A DNA stretch of 7,614 nucleotides from an uncultured Bacteroidales bacterium (lineage in GTDB: Bacteria > Bacteroidota > Bacteroidia > Bacteroidales > Paludibacteraceae). The position numbers and the translations under genes are program-made. Each line of letters starts with the position of its first letter. Positions within the stretch are counted from its first letter, which is position 1. The notes below the pieces were generated by a model. It did no database searches. It saw only the letters and a list, made by a program, of their open reading frames with translations, and was not told the DNA's origin. Positions 1-6,867 of this stretch are shown one piece after another. The stretch spans positions 1 to 7,614 of the forward strand of contig CAMFEN010000045.1 in the NCBI GenBank assembly GCA_945949375.1, written 5' to 3'.

Positions 1-225
1 AAAGATATTGAGTGCTCGGAAGGAGTCTATCAACTCGCGTTTGGCATAAGGTGCGTCTTCGGGATGTACACCGAAGCCGCTGATGATTTTCACATCGCGC
101 AATTCGGCAGCGCGTGCGGTGAGCGCACGGAGGAGTACCATTGGAATAGAGGTGGAGCCTTGCACCACGATAGTGTCGCCCGATTTCACCAATTGTACGG
201 CTTCTGCCGGAGTTAAGTATTTCAT
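1..225 (-). CDS. Acetyl-CoA hydrolase/transferase family protein, N-terminal part (3' end outside window)
   Basis: The reverse strand reads 75 uninterrupted codons from an ATG at 225-223 to the window edge, beginning MKYLTPAEAVQLVKSGDTIV. The pattern 'T..EAV.LVKSGDTIVVQGSTSIP..LLRALTARA.EL.DVKIISGFG' is typical of the N-terminal domain of the acetyl-CoA hydrolase / 4-hydroxybutyrate CoA-transferase family (family I CoA-transferases). Members are cytosolic and move CoA between acyl-CoA and a carboxylate such as acetate, succinate or butyrate. The catalytic glutamate lies in the missing C-terminal part, so the substrate cannot be judged. The start fits the family: the next residues are already conserved. 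The gene is divergent from the polysaccharide operon and is probably stable chromosomal background next to it. A probable Bacteroidota -7 box lies about 90 bases upstream. Family assignment is fairly sure; exact reaction is not. Confidence 0.8.
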   Translation of the reverse strand, partial: MKYLTPAEAVQLVKSGDTIVVQGSTSIPMVLLRALTARAAELRDVKIISGFGVHPEDAPYAKRELIDSFRALNIF

Positions 226-316
226 GGGAATGTAAGAATGAAGGTTATTATTTTCTTGTAAATCTTGTTACTATTTTTGGTAGGGTGCTTATTAACTGTC
301 ATATACTTTTCGCCTG

Positions 317-324
317 CAAAGATA
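317..324 (-). promoter_or_regulatory. Probable Bacteroidota -7 box for the CoA-transferase gene
   Basis: The reverse complement of 317-324 is TATCTTTG, an exact match to the Bacteroidota -7 consensus TAnnTTTG, and it continues as GCAGG, close to the plus-strand box. It would give a leader of about 85 bases before the ATG at 225. The -33 partner is weak: the best candidate is ATTG (reverse of 347-350) with a 22-base spacer, so only the -7 element is claimed. Confidence 0.5.
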
Positions 325-424
325 CATAAAATTATTGAAATAAAAGCAATATAACGCAAAAAAATAAGAAAATACCACTTCTTAAATGATACTAAACGTT
401 TTCAACTGATTTTTCCCGTTTTTA

Positions 425-456
425 TTTGTTCATATCAGAAAAAAGCAGTATCTTTG
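425..456 (+). promoter_or_regulatory. Bacteroidota-type promoter (-33 TTTG, -7 TATCTTTG) of the polysaccharide operon
   Basis: TTTG at 425-428 and TATCTTTG at 449-456 are separated by 20 bases, matching the known primary-sigma promoter of Bacteroidota (TTTG, about 19-20 bases, TAnnTTTG). Transcription would begin near 462-465, about 25 bases before the GTG start at 489. This short leader leaves little room for an RNA regulator. No invertible-promoter repeats flank it and no upxY/upxZ-type antitermination genes precede the operon here, so simple constitutive expression is the default reading. Confidence 0.75.
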
Positions 457-488
457 CGGGCTGATTTATTGAACCATACGCGATTATC

Positions 489-1859
489 GTGAATCTGATT
501 GATAAAATACTCTCCCGCATGCACCTGAGCGAAACCAAGCAGAAGGTCGTTCGCAACCTCTTTTGGGCGGTTACGGGCAAGGTCGTTACTTTGCTGGGTA
601 GCCTGTTGGTGGGTATATTCGTGGCGCGCTACCTCGGTCCCGAGCAGTATGGACTGATGAACTATGTGGTCAGTTTTGTTGCGCTCTTCCAAGTCTTTGC
701 TTCTTTCGGGCTGGATAATATTGAGATTCGCGAGGAGTCTAAATGCAAGGGTACGGGCGAGAAGGGGAGAGTACCCGGCGTAGAGGCGAATACCATCCTC
801 GGTACGGCGTTCGGATTGCGGCTTATCTTTGCCGGCATCACAATGCTGCTCGTTATCCTTACGGCATGGCTCTTCGAGGCAGACACCTTCACCAAGTGGA
901 TGATTACGCTCTATTCGTTGAGCATGATTATGAACACTTTTGGTGTCATCCGCAACTATTTCACTTCTATTGTCTGGAACGAGTATATTGTCAAAACCGA
1001 GATTAGCCGTACCATCATCGGTGCGTTAATCAAGGTAGTCTTATTGCTCCTCCATGCGCCTTTGGCATGGTTCATTGCAGCCACACTCTTTGATACCATT
1101 CTCATTGCCGGTGGCTACCTCCTCTCCTACCGCAAACAAATCGCCTCTCCCCGCCTCTGGACTTTCGACCTCCCTACCGCCAAATACCTCATCAAAGAAT
1201 CCTTTCCCCTCCTCCTCTCCGGTGCAGCTGTGGTGGTATATCAAAAGATAGACCAAGTGATGATTGGTAACATGATAGACAAAGCTAATGTTGGATATTT
1301 TTCCGTAGCGAGTGCTTTTGTACATGTATTAATGTTTGTACCAATTACGATTACTGATACATACATGCCGATTATTGCTAAAGCATGGAATACCGATAAA
1401 GAAATGTACAAGACACAAAACCAAAAGTTTATGAACTTTACAGTATGGTGCACCATGCTTTGTGCTGTATTGGTTAGTTTGTTATCGTATCCACTTATTC
1501 GTTACACTTATGGTGAACAATTTCTTGCGGCAGTGCCTATCTTACAAGTATTGGCTTTCAAGGTTGTAAGTGTGGCATTTAGTTCTGTTGCAGGTAAGAT
1601 GATTGTTGTTGAAGGGCTCCAAAAGTGGACTATAATCAGAGATTTCGTGGGATGTGTAGTGTGTGTATTGTTAAATTATTTGTTATTACCTCATTATGGT
1701 GTTATAGCCGCTGCATGGATTGCCATAGTTAGCAACCTTGCCGCAGGCTATTTTTCATCCATCTTTATCCCTGCATATCGTCACACTTTTGTATGTCAAA
1801 CAAAATGCTTGCTTTGGGGGTGGAGGGATATGCTATGTTCTATTTTTAAGTACAAATGA
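489..1859 (+). CDS. Wzx-type polysaccharide repeat-unit flippase (MOP/MATE superfamily)
   Basis: This 456-residue inner-membrane protein belongs to the oligosaccharide flippase family (Wzx/RfbX, MOP exporter superfamily), which moves lipid-linked sugar units from the cytoplasmic to the periplasmic face. The N-terminal pattern NLFWAVTGKVV..LGSLLVGIFVARYLGPEQYGLMNY (residues 23-59) is typical, as is the mid-protein YQKIDQVMIGNM (251-262) followed by VGYFSVA. Hydrophobic segments run along the whole length (for example 31-46, 57-74, 108-129, 175-213, 276-288, 319-340, 387-400, 403-423), consistent with 12-14 membrane spans and normal family length. The GTG start at 489 is chosen because 'MNLIDKIL..' fits family N-termini and an in-frame stop lies at 462-464; the first ATG is at 519. 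It is the first gene of the operon and its stop overlaps the next start (ATGA). GC content drops sharply inside the gene near 1240 (see findings). The sugar specificity cannot be read. Confidence 0.88.
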   Translation: MNLIDKILSRMHLSETKQKVVRNLFWAVTGKVVTLLGSLLVGIFVARYLGPEQYGLMNYVVSFVALFQVFASFGLDNIEIREESKCKGTGEKGRVPGVEANTILGTAFGLRLIFAGITMLLVILTAWLFEADTFTKWMITLYSLSMIMNTFGVIRNYFTSIVWNEYIVKTEISRTIIGALIKVVLLLLHAPLAWFIAATLFDTILIAGGYLLSYRKQIASPRLWTFDLPTAKYLIKESFPLLLSGAAVVVYQKIDQVMIGNMIDKANVGYFSVASAFVHVLMFVPITITDTYMPIIAKAWNTDKEMYKTQNQKFMNFTVWCTMLCAVLVSLLSYPLIRYTYGEQFLAAVPILQVLAFKVVSVAFSSVAGKMIVVEGLQKWTIIRDFVGCVVCVLLNYLLLPHYGVIAAAWIAIVSNLAAGYFSSIFIPAYRHTFVCQTKCLLWGWRDMLCSIFKYK

Positions 1860-3151
1860 ATCAATTCTTATTACAATATGTTATGATATATATACCTCTA
1901 ATATATTTTTTGATTCTGACCATTCTCTTCTATGTGTCTCAGAAAAAGATTGATGTGCCGGTATTCTTGTCCGCGCAATATGCCTTAACTTCTTTTTTTG
2001 CAGTTGTTATTGTACATAGGGGCTTATTTGATGGTGGGGGTGTGCTATTTACTGAAAATTCTATACATCTTGGAGCAATGCCAACATTTTTGTATTGTGC
2101 TCTCCATACATTAGCGATTCTCCCATTTACAAGTCTTAAACCAGAAAAAATTACAAAAATCACTATCAGTAATGAAAAAGCCTTCAATTGGTTTGCTTAT
2201 TTCTTGATGGCAATAGCATTATTAAACTTGTATATTGTATTGGATAATGTTATACAAGTAATCACGGGAGGCGATTTTGCTACTGTTCGATCTGCACACT
2301 ATGATGGTGAAGAAACGATGGCACAGCAGAAAGCTAAAAGACTTCCTTCTATCTTGGGATATATCTACTATTTTAATAGAACCACAATATTAGCTTTGCC
2401 GTGTTTTTTCTATAGTTTATGTTTTTTGAAGAGACATTGGCTTTTTAATGTGGCATTGTTTTTTACAGCATTGAGTATACCATTAGCCGGTATAGCTGGC
2501 GCAGATCGTACAGAATTTATTTTTTTCTTACAGACTTGTTGTGTTAGTTTCTTGCTATTTCGACCTTTCATTGGACATACTCAAATCCGTTTTTTGAAGA
2601 GACTCCTTATCCCGATATTTTCAGTAATGTTATTATATCTATGCGCAGTAACAATTTCTCGTTGGGACAATACGGATAAAGGTGCATCCGGGGCTGCTAT
2701 TCAGTATGCGGGACAAAGTTATTTAAATTTTTGCTATATATATGACAATATGCATGAGGGCTATATACATACGGAGCGCATATTACCTTTGACATATAAG
2801 ATTTTGCATGATGATGTAGATTATGGAACTATTAAAGAACAAAAGTGTCGAGAACATGGTTTCTTTGTAGGGATTTTTGCTTCTTACTTAGGAGATTTTT
2901 TGCTTGATGTAGGAATGTATGGTATGTTAATATGGATAGTTTGCTTTGTACTACTTTGTATTATGACATTTCCGAGAAGTTCACCAATAATTTCTTTTGG
3001 GCAGTTATTTTGGTATTACATGATGGCAACCATCCCCATGTTCGGCATTTTTTACTATCCATACTTTACTTGGTTACAAGCTGTTGGTATAGTTATATGT
3101 GCCATAATGTCAATTCTATTTCATTACACATTTAAGGTAAAACAAAACTAA
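1856..3151 (+). CDS. Probable Wzy-type oligosaccharide repeat unit polymerase
   Basis: A 431-residue, very hydrophobic protein with about 10-12 predicted membrane segments (for example 9-28, 42-54, 77-92, 111-132, 165-190, 196-212, 220-236, 248-267, 352-370, 383-402, 405-423). Features shared with O-antigen/capsule polymerases of Bacteroidota are GGDFATVRSAHYDGEE (138-153) in an external loop, an arginine in AGADRTEF (214-221), a polar loop of about 80 residues (268-347), and ASYLGDFLLDVGMYG (342-356) before the last spans. Wzy proteins are poorly conserved, so the call rests on topology, these short motifs and position directly behind the flippase. It would polymerise flipped repeat units in the periplasm. 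Its ATG overlaps the flippase stop by four bases, suggesting translational coupling. The gene is strongly AT-rich: the first 60 bases from 1861 hold only 12 G/C. An O-antigen ligase is the main alternative, but no large ligase-type periplasmic loop signature is evident. Confidence 0.72.
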   Translation: MNQFLLQYVMIYIPLIYFLILTILFYVSQKKIDVPVFLSAQYALTSFFAVVIVHRGLFDGGGVLFTENSIHLGAMPTFLYCALHTLAILPFTSLKPEKITKITISNEKAFNWFAYFLMAIALLNLYIVLDNVIQVITGGDFATVRSAHYDGEETMAQQKAKRLPSILGYIYYFNRTTILALPCFFYSLCFLKRHWLFNVALFFTALSIPLAGIAGADRTEFIFFLQTCCVSFLLFRPFIGHTQIRFLKRLLIPIFSVMLLYLCAVTISRWDNTDKGASGAAIQYAGQSYLNFCYIYDNMHEGYIHTERILPLTYKILHDDVDYGTIKEQKCREHGFFVGIFASYLGDFLLDVGMYGMLIWIVCFVLLCIMTFPRSSPIISFGQLFWYYMMATIPMFGIFYYPYFTWLQAVGIVICAIMSILFHYTFKVKQN

Positions 3152-4047
3152 TGAATATCTTTACAATCATTGTAACCTATAACGGAAAAAAGTGGGTGGA
3201 TTTCTGTTTGGGAAGTTTGCGTAAATCTACTATCAAGACCATCTCATTAGTGATAGACAATTGTTCTACGGATGGTACGTTAGACTATATACGCGAACAC
3301 TATCCTGAGGCAGTTTTGTTCACTCAAGAAAAAAATCATGGTTTTGGACAAGCAAACAACGTGGGTATTCGATACGCATTGGCTCACGGAGCAGACTATT
3401 GCTTGTTATTAAACCAAGATGCCGCTATCTCTGCCGATGCTATCGAACTGATGCTTGCACAAAGTGATGGAGAGTCTTTGGTATCACCTATTCATATGAA
3501 TGGAGATGGTACACGGCTGGATAATAATTTTAGAGATGCTACACTTTCTCGTTGCAAACCATTGCTGAATGATGCATTTGCAGGAACTTGGAAACCGGTA
3601 TATGAATGTGGAGAGGTATGTGCAGCATGCTGGTTATTACCAAGAAAAGTCATTGAAAAAATAGGTGGTTTCAATCCTTTGTTCTTCCATTATTCCGAAG
3701 ATAATAACTATTATCAACGACTCGTTTACCATCATATCAAGGTTTTGTTAGTGCCTCAAGCGCGCATGTACCATGACCGTGTCGGTTTGTATGGTAACAA
3801 ACGAGTATGGAATCAACAATGGCTGCATAATGTCATTACATTAACCTGTACGAACATTAATCTTACTGCCGAACAGTGCATGAATGATATGTTGCATGCT
3901 TTGTGGACATGTTATGCTTACCGTTTGCCTCAAAAGCAATATCAAGTAGGGTCATTCTTTATGGCCATCTGCCGACTTATCAGATATGGAAAGCAGATAA
4001 AGAATAGTAGAACCAAAGAAAAAAGAATCCAATCCAATTGGTTATAA
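3151..4047 (+). CDS. Glycosyltransferase family 2 protein (rhamnosyltransferase-like)
   Basis: A 298-residue cytoplasmic, GT-A fold glycosyltransferase. Visible motifs in order: IIVTYNG (6-12), the nucleotide-binding aspartate in VIDNCSTDGT (34-43, D36 and D41), KNHGFGQANNVGI (61-73), the metal-binding DxD equivalent LLLNQDA (86-92, D90), CAACWLLPRKVIEKIGGFNPLFF (158-179), the probable catalytic acidic pair in SEDNNYYQR (182-190), and a conserved histidine in ARMYHDR (204-210). This order matches the GT2 subgroup that contains dTDP-rhamnosyl- and similar transferases, but no rml genes are present here, so the donor sugar is open. It would add one sugar to the lipid-linked intermediate. The ATG overlaps the polymerase stop by one base (TAATG), again suggesting coupled translation. 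Its C-terminal 35 residues are basic, which may help it sit at the membrane. Confidence 0.87.
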   Translation: MNIFTIIVTYNGKKWVDFCLGSLRKSTIKTISLVIDNCSTDGTLDYIREHYPEAVLFTQEKNHGFGQANNVGIRYALAHGADYCLLLNQDAAISADAIELMLAQSDGESLVSPIHMNGDGTRLDNNFRDATLSRCKPLLNDAFAGTWKPVYECGEVCAACWLLPRKVIEKIGGFNPLFFHYSEDNNYYQRLVYHHIKVLLVPQARMYHDRVGLYGNKRVWNQQWLHNVITLTCTNINLTAEQCMNDMLHALWTCYAYRLPQKQYQVGSFFMAICRLIRYGKQIKNSRTKEKRIQSNWL

Positions 4048-4059
4048 ATTTTGATGTTT

Positions 4060-5247
4060 ATGAAAGTCTTATATGTTGTGTCGTCAACGCAAGTAATAGG
4101 TGGAGGAAGTAAATCTTTTTTGAACCTACTTTACGGAGTAATGAACTATGGGATAGATCCTTTGGTCGTCTGTCCTGATAGAGGAATGATGTATCAAAAT
4201 TTGCAAAAACAAGGTATAAAAGTCGCTAATTGTTTTTATCGCCACATTACCTATCCGCCTTTTGACAAAAATACAAAAAATATCTTGCTTTTCCTTCCAC
4301 GCTTATTTGGACGGATAATGGCAAACGCCATTGGCACTATCCAATTGTATCGTATATGTAAGACTTTCAAACCGGACATCATACATACAAATGTATCGGT
4401 TACGGGTATTGGATACTATGCTTCCAGACTATTACGAATCCCGCATGTCTGGCATATTCGAGAGTATGGCGCTTTAGACTTTAACTACTACTACTACCCT
4501 TCGCGCCCATATCAGTTAAAGCGTTATAGAAAAAACAATTCCTACACGATTTGTATAACCAAGGACATTCAATGTTACAACGGATTGGAACATAACGACT
4601 CCTCTTATGTAGTTTATGATGGCGTTCTAAGTACAAAGCATTTACGATATAATCCTCTCAAGAAACCTTATTTCTTATTTGTCGGTCGTATAGAATGGGC
4701 AAAAGGTGTGTTACCTTTTTTGCAAGCCTATGCGGAATATTGTACGACTTGTCATAATCCGTTGCCGCTTCATTTGGCGGGAAGTCTGGAGGGACACCCT
4801 AATTATGTCGCTCAATGTTACAAAGTGGTAAAAGAAGCAGGAATTGAAGAATATGTTTCTTTCCTTGGAGAGCAGACCGATATCTTACCTTTTTATTCGG
4901 ATGCTACGGCACTCATCGTCCCCTCTTTGTCTGAAGGATTTGGTTTTATCACAGCGGAAGCCATGTTCTCTGGTTGCTTGGTAGTAGGGCACGATGTCGC
5001 CGGAACAAAAGAACAGTTCGATAATGGTGTAGAACTCACAGGCGAAGAAATAGCACTGCGTTATACCCAACAGGAGCAACTGGTGCAACATTTGCTTGAC
5101 ATAACGGATGTGGTGGAAAAAGGCGTGTTCTCTGCCCGTTACGAACCCATGATTCTTCGTGCGCAACAAGTGGTGAAGCAACTCTACACCTGCGAGCGTA
5201 ATGCAGAGCAAATCTTTCAGGAATATCAAGAGATACTTAAGCCATAA
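4060..5247 (+). CDS. Glycosyltransferase family 4 protein (GT-B fold)
   Basis: A cytoplasmic or membrane-associated retaining glycosyltransferase of about 395 residues. The N-terminal domain shows KVLYVVSS followed by a glycine-rich loop GGGSKSFLNLL (14-24), and HIREYG (132-137), seen in related GT4 enzymes. The C-terminal Glycos_transf_1 domain starts at PYFLFVGRIEWAKGVLPFL (203-221) and contains LHLAGS, YVSFLGEQTDILPFYSDATALIVPS, and the donor-binding EX7E motif EGFGFITAE (292-300). I chose ATG 4060 because the first beta strand begins right after it; an ATG at 4054 in the same frame would add two residues, and a TTG at 4051 is less likely. It starts 12 bases behind the GT2 stop. The donor and acceptor sugars are not readable. 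GC content rises toward the 3' end of this gene (29 of 60 bases in 5041-5100) compared with the polymerase. Confidence 0.87.
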   Translation: MKVLYVVSSTQVIGGGSKSFLNLLYGVMNYGIDPLVVCPDRGMMYQNLQKQGIKVANCFYRHITYPPFDKNTKNILLFLPRLFGRIMANAIGTIQLYRICKTFKPDIIHTNVSVTGIGYYASRLLRIPHVWHIREYGALDFNYYYYPSRPYQLKRYRKNNSYTICITKDIQCYNGLEHNDSSYVVYDGVLSTKHLRYNPLKKPYFLFVGRIEWAKGVLPFLQAYAEYCTTCHNPLPLHLAGSLEGHPNYVAQCYKVVKEAGIEEYVSFLGEQTDILPFYSDATALIVPSLSEGFGFITAEAMFSGCLVVGHDVAGTKEQFDNGVELTGEEIALRYTQQEQLVQHLLDITDVVEKGVFSARYEPMILRAQQVVKQLYTCERNAEQIFQEYQEILKP

Positions 5248-5253
5248 CCAACC

Positions 5254-5406
5254 ATGAACCTATTTAAGCATATTTTAATGGCTACGGGGAAAACCTATTC
5301 CTATATAGTTTCTCCACAAGTGCGTGATTTGATAAGGACATGTCTAACATATTTGGACGATGTGCAACAGAAAGTTTATACCCGCGATTTATTCAGAAGA
5401 GATTAA
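5254..5406 (+). CDS. Small ORF (50 aa), possible N-terminal stub of an acyltransferase
   Basis: An ATG six bases after the GT4 stop opens 50 codons that end in TAA, with the next ATG (acyltransferase) 10 bases further on. The ORF thus fills the only gap inside the operon and keeps its spacing pattern. The product begins MNLFKHILMATGKTYSYIVS and ends VYTRDLFRRD. Its middle, IVSPQVRDLIR (18-28), resembles LVTPNVEYLWR near the N-terminus of the next protein, and VYTRDLFRR resembles LYTGMVRRR after a short gap. This is the leader helix region found ahead of the beta-helix in this acyltransferase group. I infer a truncated acyltransferase N-terminus, ending where the beta-helix would begin. It has no hexapeptide repeats, so it cannot be an active acyltransferase. 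It could instead be a genuine small protein; similarity judged by eye only. Confidence 0.5.
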   Translation: MNLFKHILMATGKTYSYIVSPQVRDLIRTCLTYLDDVQQKVYTRDLFRRD

Positions 5407-5416
5407 TTAATTGATT

Positions 5417-6040
5417 ATGAAAAAAATCCTTCTTTTCTTCGGTTCGATATTGGGCTTGCTGGTTACTCCTAATGTGGAGTACTTGTGGCGGCAGATAAAG
5501 TTGTATCTTTATACCGGTATGGTGCGGAGAAGATACAAACATTTCGGAAATCGTACTTTCTTGCAGCCGCATACCATTTATCTTGGGGAGAAGTACATAT
5601 CGTTAGGTGATTATGTATCAATAGGCGATTATGGATTCTTAACAGCATGGGACTATTATGCAAAGGCTGATCAGCATTTATCTCCAACTTTAACTATTGG
5701 TAATAATTGCTCCATAGGTGCACATTCACATATCACATGCACACATAGTATCACCATCGGCGATAACCTGCTCACCGGTCCCAGTGTCCTCATCACCGAC
5801 AATGCCCATGGTGAGGCAGTGCGTGAGTTGTTGGATACAGCCCCCAACTATCGCCCTTTGTATAGCAAAGGTCCTGTGGTAATCGATGACAATGTTTGGA
5901 TTGGGGAGAAAGCGTCTATCATGCCAGGGGTACATATCGGAAAAGGGGCTATCATTGCTGCTAATAGTGTGGTAACGCACGATGTGCCGGCTTATGCGGT
6001 AGTCGCAGGAGTGCCGGCGAAGGTAATTAAACAACTCTAA
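5417..6040 (+). CDS. Left-handed beta-helix O-acyltransferase (hexapeptide repeat, MAT/CatB-like)
   Basis: A 207-residue acyltransferase of the maltose/galactoside acetyltransferase-like group, expected to transfer an acetyl group from acetyl-CoA to a sugar hydroxyl of the polysaccharide. An N-terminal hydrophobic/amphipathic leader (1-40) precedes hexapeptide repeats: ISLGDYVSIGDYG, LTIGNNCSIGAHSHI, ITIGDNLLTGPSVLI (about 61-126). The likely catalytic histidine is in ITDNAHG (126-132, H131), on the loop typical of the family, and VVIDDNVWIGEKASIMPGVHIGKGAIIAANSVVTHDVPAYAVVAGVPAKVI forms the last coils and C-terminal cap. Length is normal and the key residues are intact. The start is ATG 5417; an in-frame TTG at 5411 would add two residues. 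The 3' part (from about 5750) is clearly richer in G/C than the 5' part. It is the last gene of the polysaccharide set. Confidence 0.87.
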   Translation: MKKILLFFGSILGLLVTPNVEYLWRQIKLYLYTGMVRRRYKHFGNRTFLQPHTIYLGEKYISLGDYVSIGDYGFLTAWDYYAKADQHLSPTLTIGNNCSIGAHSHITCTHSITIGDNLLTGPSVLITDNAHGEAVRELLDTAPNYRPLYSKGPVVIDDNVWIGEKASIMPGVHIGKGAIIAANSVVTHDVPAYAVVAGVPAKVIKQL

Positions 6041-6045
6041 AAATT

Positions 6046-6067
6046 TTGATTACTGAGGGTTAATCAA
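6046..6067. other. AT-rich inverted repeat between the operon and the DUF2520 gene
   Basis: TTGATTA (46-52 of the 6000 block) and TAATCAA (6061-6067) form a perfect 7-bp dyad around an 8-base loop, six bases after the acyltransferase stop. Only one G-C pair stabilises it and no long T-run follows, so it is a poor terminator; an operator half-site pair or chance are equally possible. Confidence 0.2.
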
Positions 6068-6096
6068 TTTGAGTTCTACAAGTGAAATGTCAAGAT

Positions 6097-6840
6097 ATGA
6101 ATGTCGTTATTATTGGTCAGGGAAATGTGGGGAGCAATCTGATGCATGGTTTTACGCAGAAACGGGTGCGTACGCAGATGGTTTCTTCGCGCGAGGGGCT
6201 GAATAGACTGCCTATAGCCGATGTGTATATCTATGCAGTTCGCGATGAAGCACTACTTGATGTTGTTCAAAAGGTTACAGAAGAGGGCCTATTACCCACA
6301 AACAGCCATCTTCGCACCGCACTGCACCTCCACACATCAGGAACGATGCCTATCTCTTTGTTTGGAGATACATTTCCACACGCAGGGGTTATGTACTTTT
6401 TTCAGACGTTCAGTAAGGCGAAATTGATAGACGATTTTTCGCAGATTCCAGTATTTGTTGAGGGTAAGGCGATAGACGACTTGAGTGCTATTTTCTCGTT
6501 GGCGCAGACACTCACAGCGCGCGTGTATGAGGCTTCGCAGCACGATCGCGAGCGTCTGCATGTGGCAGGTGTATTCGCCAACAACTTCACGAATCAGATG
6601 TATGCTATTGCGGCGGACGTCTTGCGTGATACCCATATTCCATTCCAAGTGTTGCTTCCGCTGATTGACCAAACAGCAGAGAAAGTGCACCACCTATCCC
6701 CTCGCGAGGCGCAGACGGGACCTGCAAAGCGGCATGATGAGCAGGTGATGCACCACCACCTATCCCTGCTGAAAACAGATGAACAAAAGCAAGTGTATCG
6801 TCTTTTGTCGAAGATGATACAAGCAGGGGAGATACTCTGA
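6097..6840 (+). CDS. Rossmann-like and DUF2520 domain-containing protein
   Basis: A cytosolic protein of about 247 residues. It starts with a dinucleotide-binding Rossmann motif, VVIIGQGNVGSNL (GxGxxG), followed by ADVYIYAVRDEAL, as in F420/NADP oxidoreductase-like folds. The second half is the DUF2520 domain: HTSGTMP, HAGVMYFFQTFSK, IPVFVEG, then LHVAGVFANNFTNQMYA and HHLSPREAQTGPAKRHD, strongly conserved in Bacteroidota homologues. The reaction is not established; an NAD(P)-dependent dehydrogenase is the structural expectation. I prefer ATG 6097 because the Rossmann strand begins immediately; a GTG at 6082 in frame would add five residues. It lies 56 bases behind the acyltransferase, on the same strand, so read-through is possible, but no functional link to the polysaccharide is evident. 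The short linker before it has no convincing promoter. It converges with the phospholipase D gene, 27 bases away. Confidence 0.85.
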   Translation: MNVVIIGQGNVGSNLMHGFTQKRVRTQMVSSREGLNRLPIADVYIYAVRDEALLDVVQKVTEEGLLPTNSHLRTALHLHTSGTMPISLFGDTFPHAGVMYFFQTFSKAKLIDDFSQIPVFVEGKAIDDLSAIFSLAQTLTARVYEASQHDRERLHVAGVFANNFTNQMYAIAADVLRDTHIPFQVLLPLIDQTAEKVHHLSPREAQTGPAKRHDEQVMHHHLSLLKTDEQKQVYRLLSKMIQAGEIL

Positions 6841-6867
6841 TGGCTCTTATTGTTGGGGAAATTCCTA

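Noticed and set aside
749..776. Inverted repeat GGGTAC / GTACCC with a 16-base spacer inside the flippase gene, in an apparently extended loop after residue 84.
   Set aside because: Arms of only six bases are expected by chance at this distance, and the region reads as ordinary coding sequence.
4486..4497. Four tandem TAC triplets in the GT4 gene, a possible slippage site.
   Set aside because: It is in frame and encodes Tyr residues in a plausible domain position; slippage would not break the frame and four units are too few to claim phase variation.
6687..6765. Direct repeat of about 13 bases (CACCACCTATCCC) present twice near the end of the DUF2520 gene.
   Set aside because: Both copies encode conserved-type His-Leu-Ser segments of the domain, so the repeat is explained by similar peptide sequence and codon choice.
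6841..6867. Possible bidirectional terminator between the convergent DUF2520 and phospholipase D genes.
   Set aside because: I see no stem of useful length and no T-run on either strand in the 27 bases.
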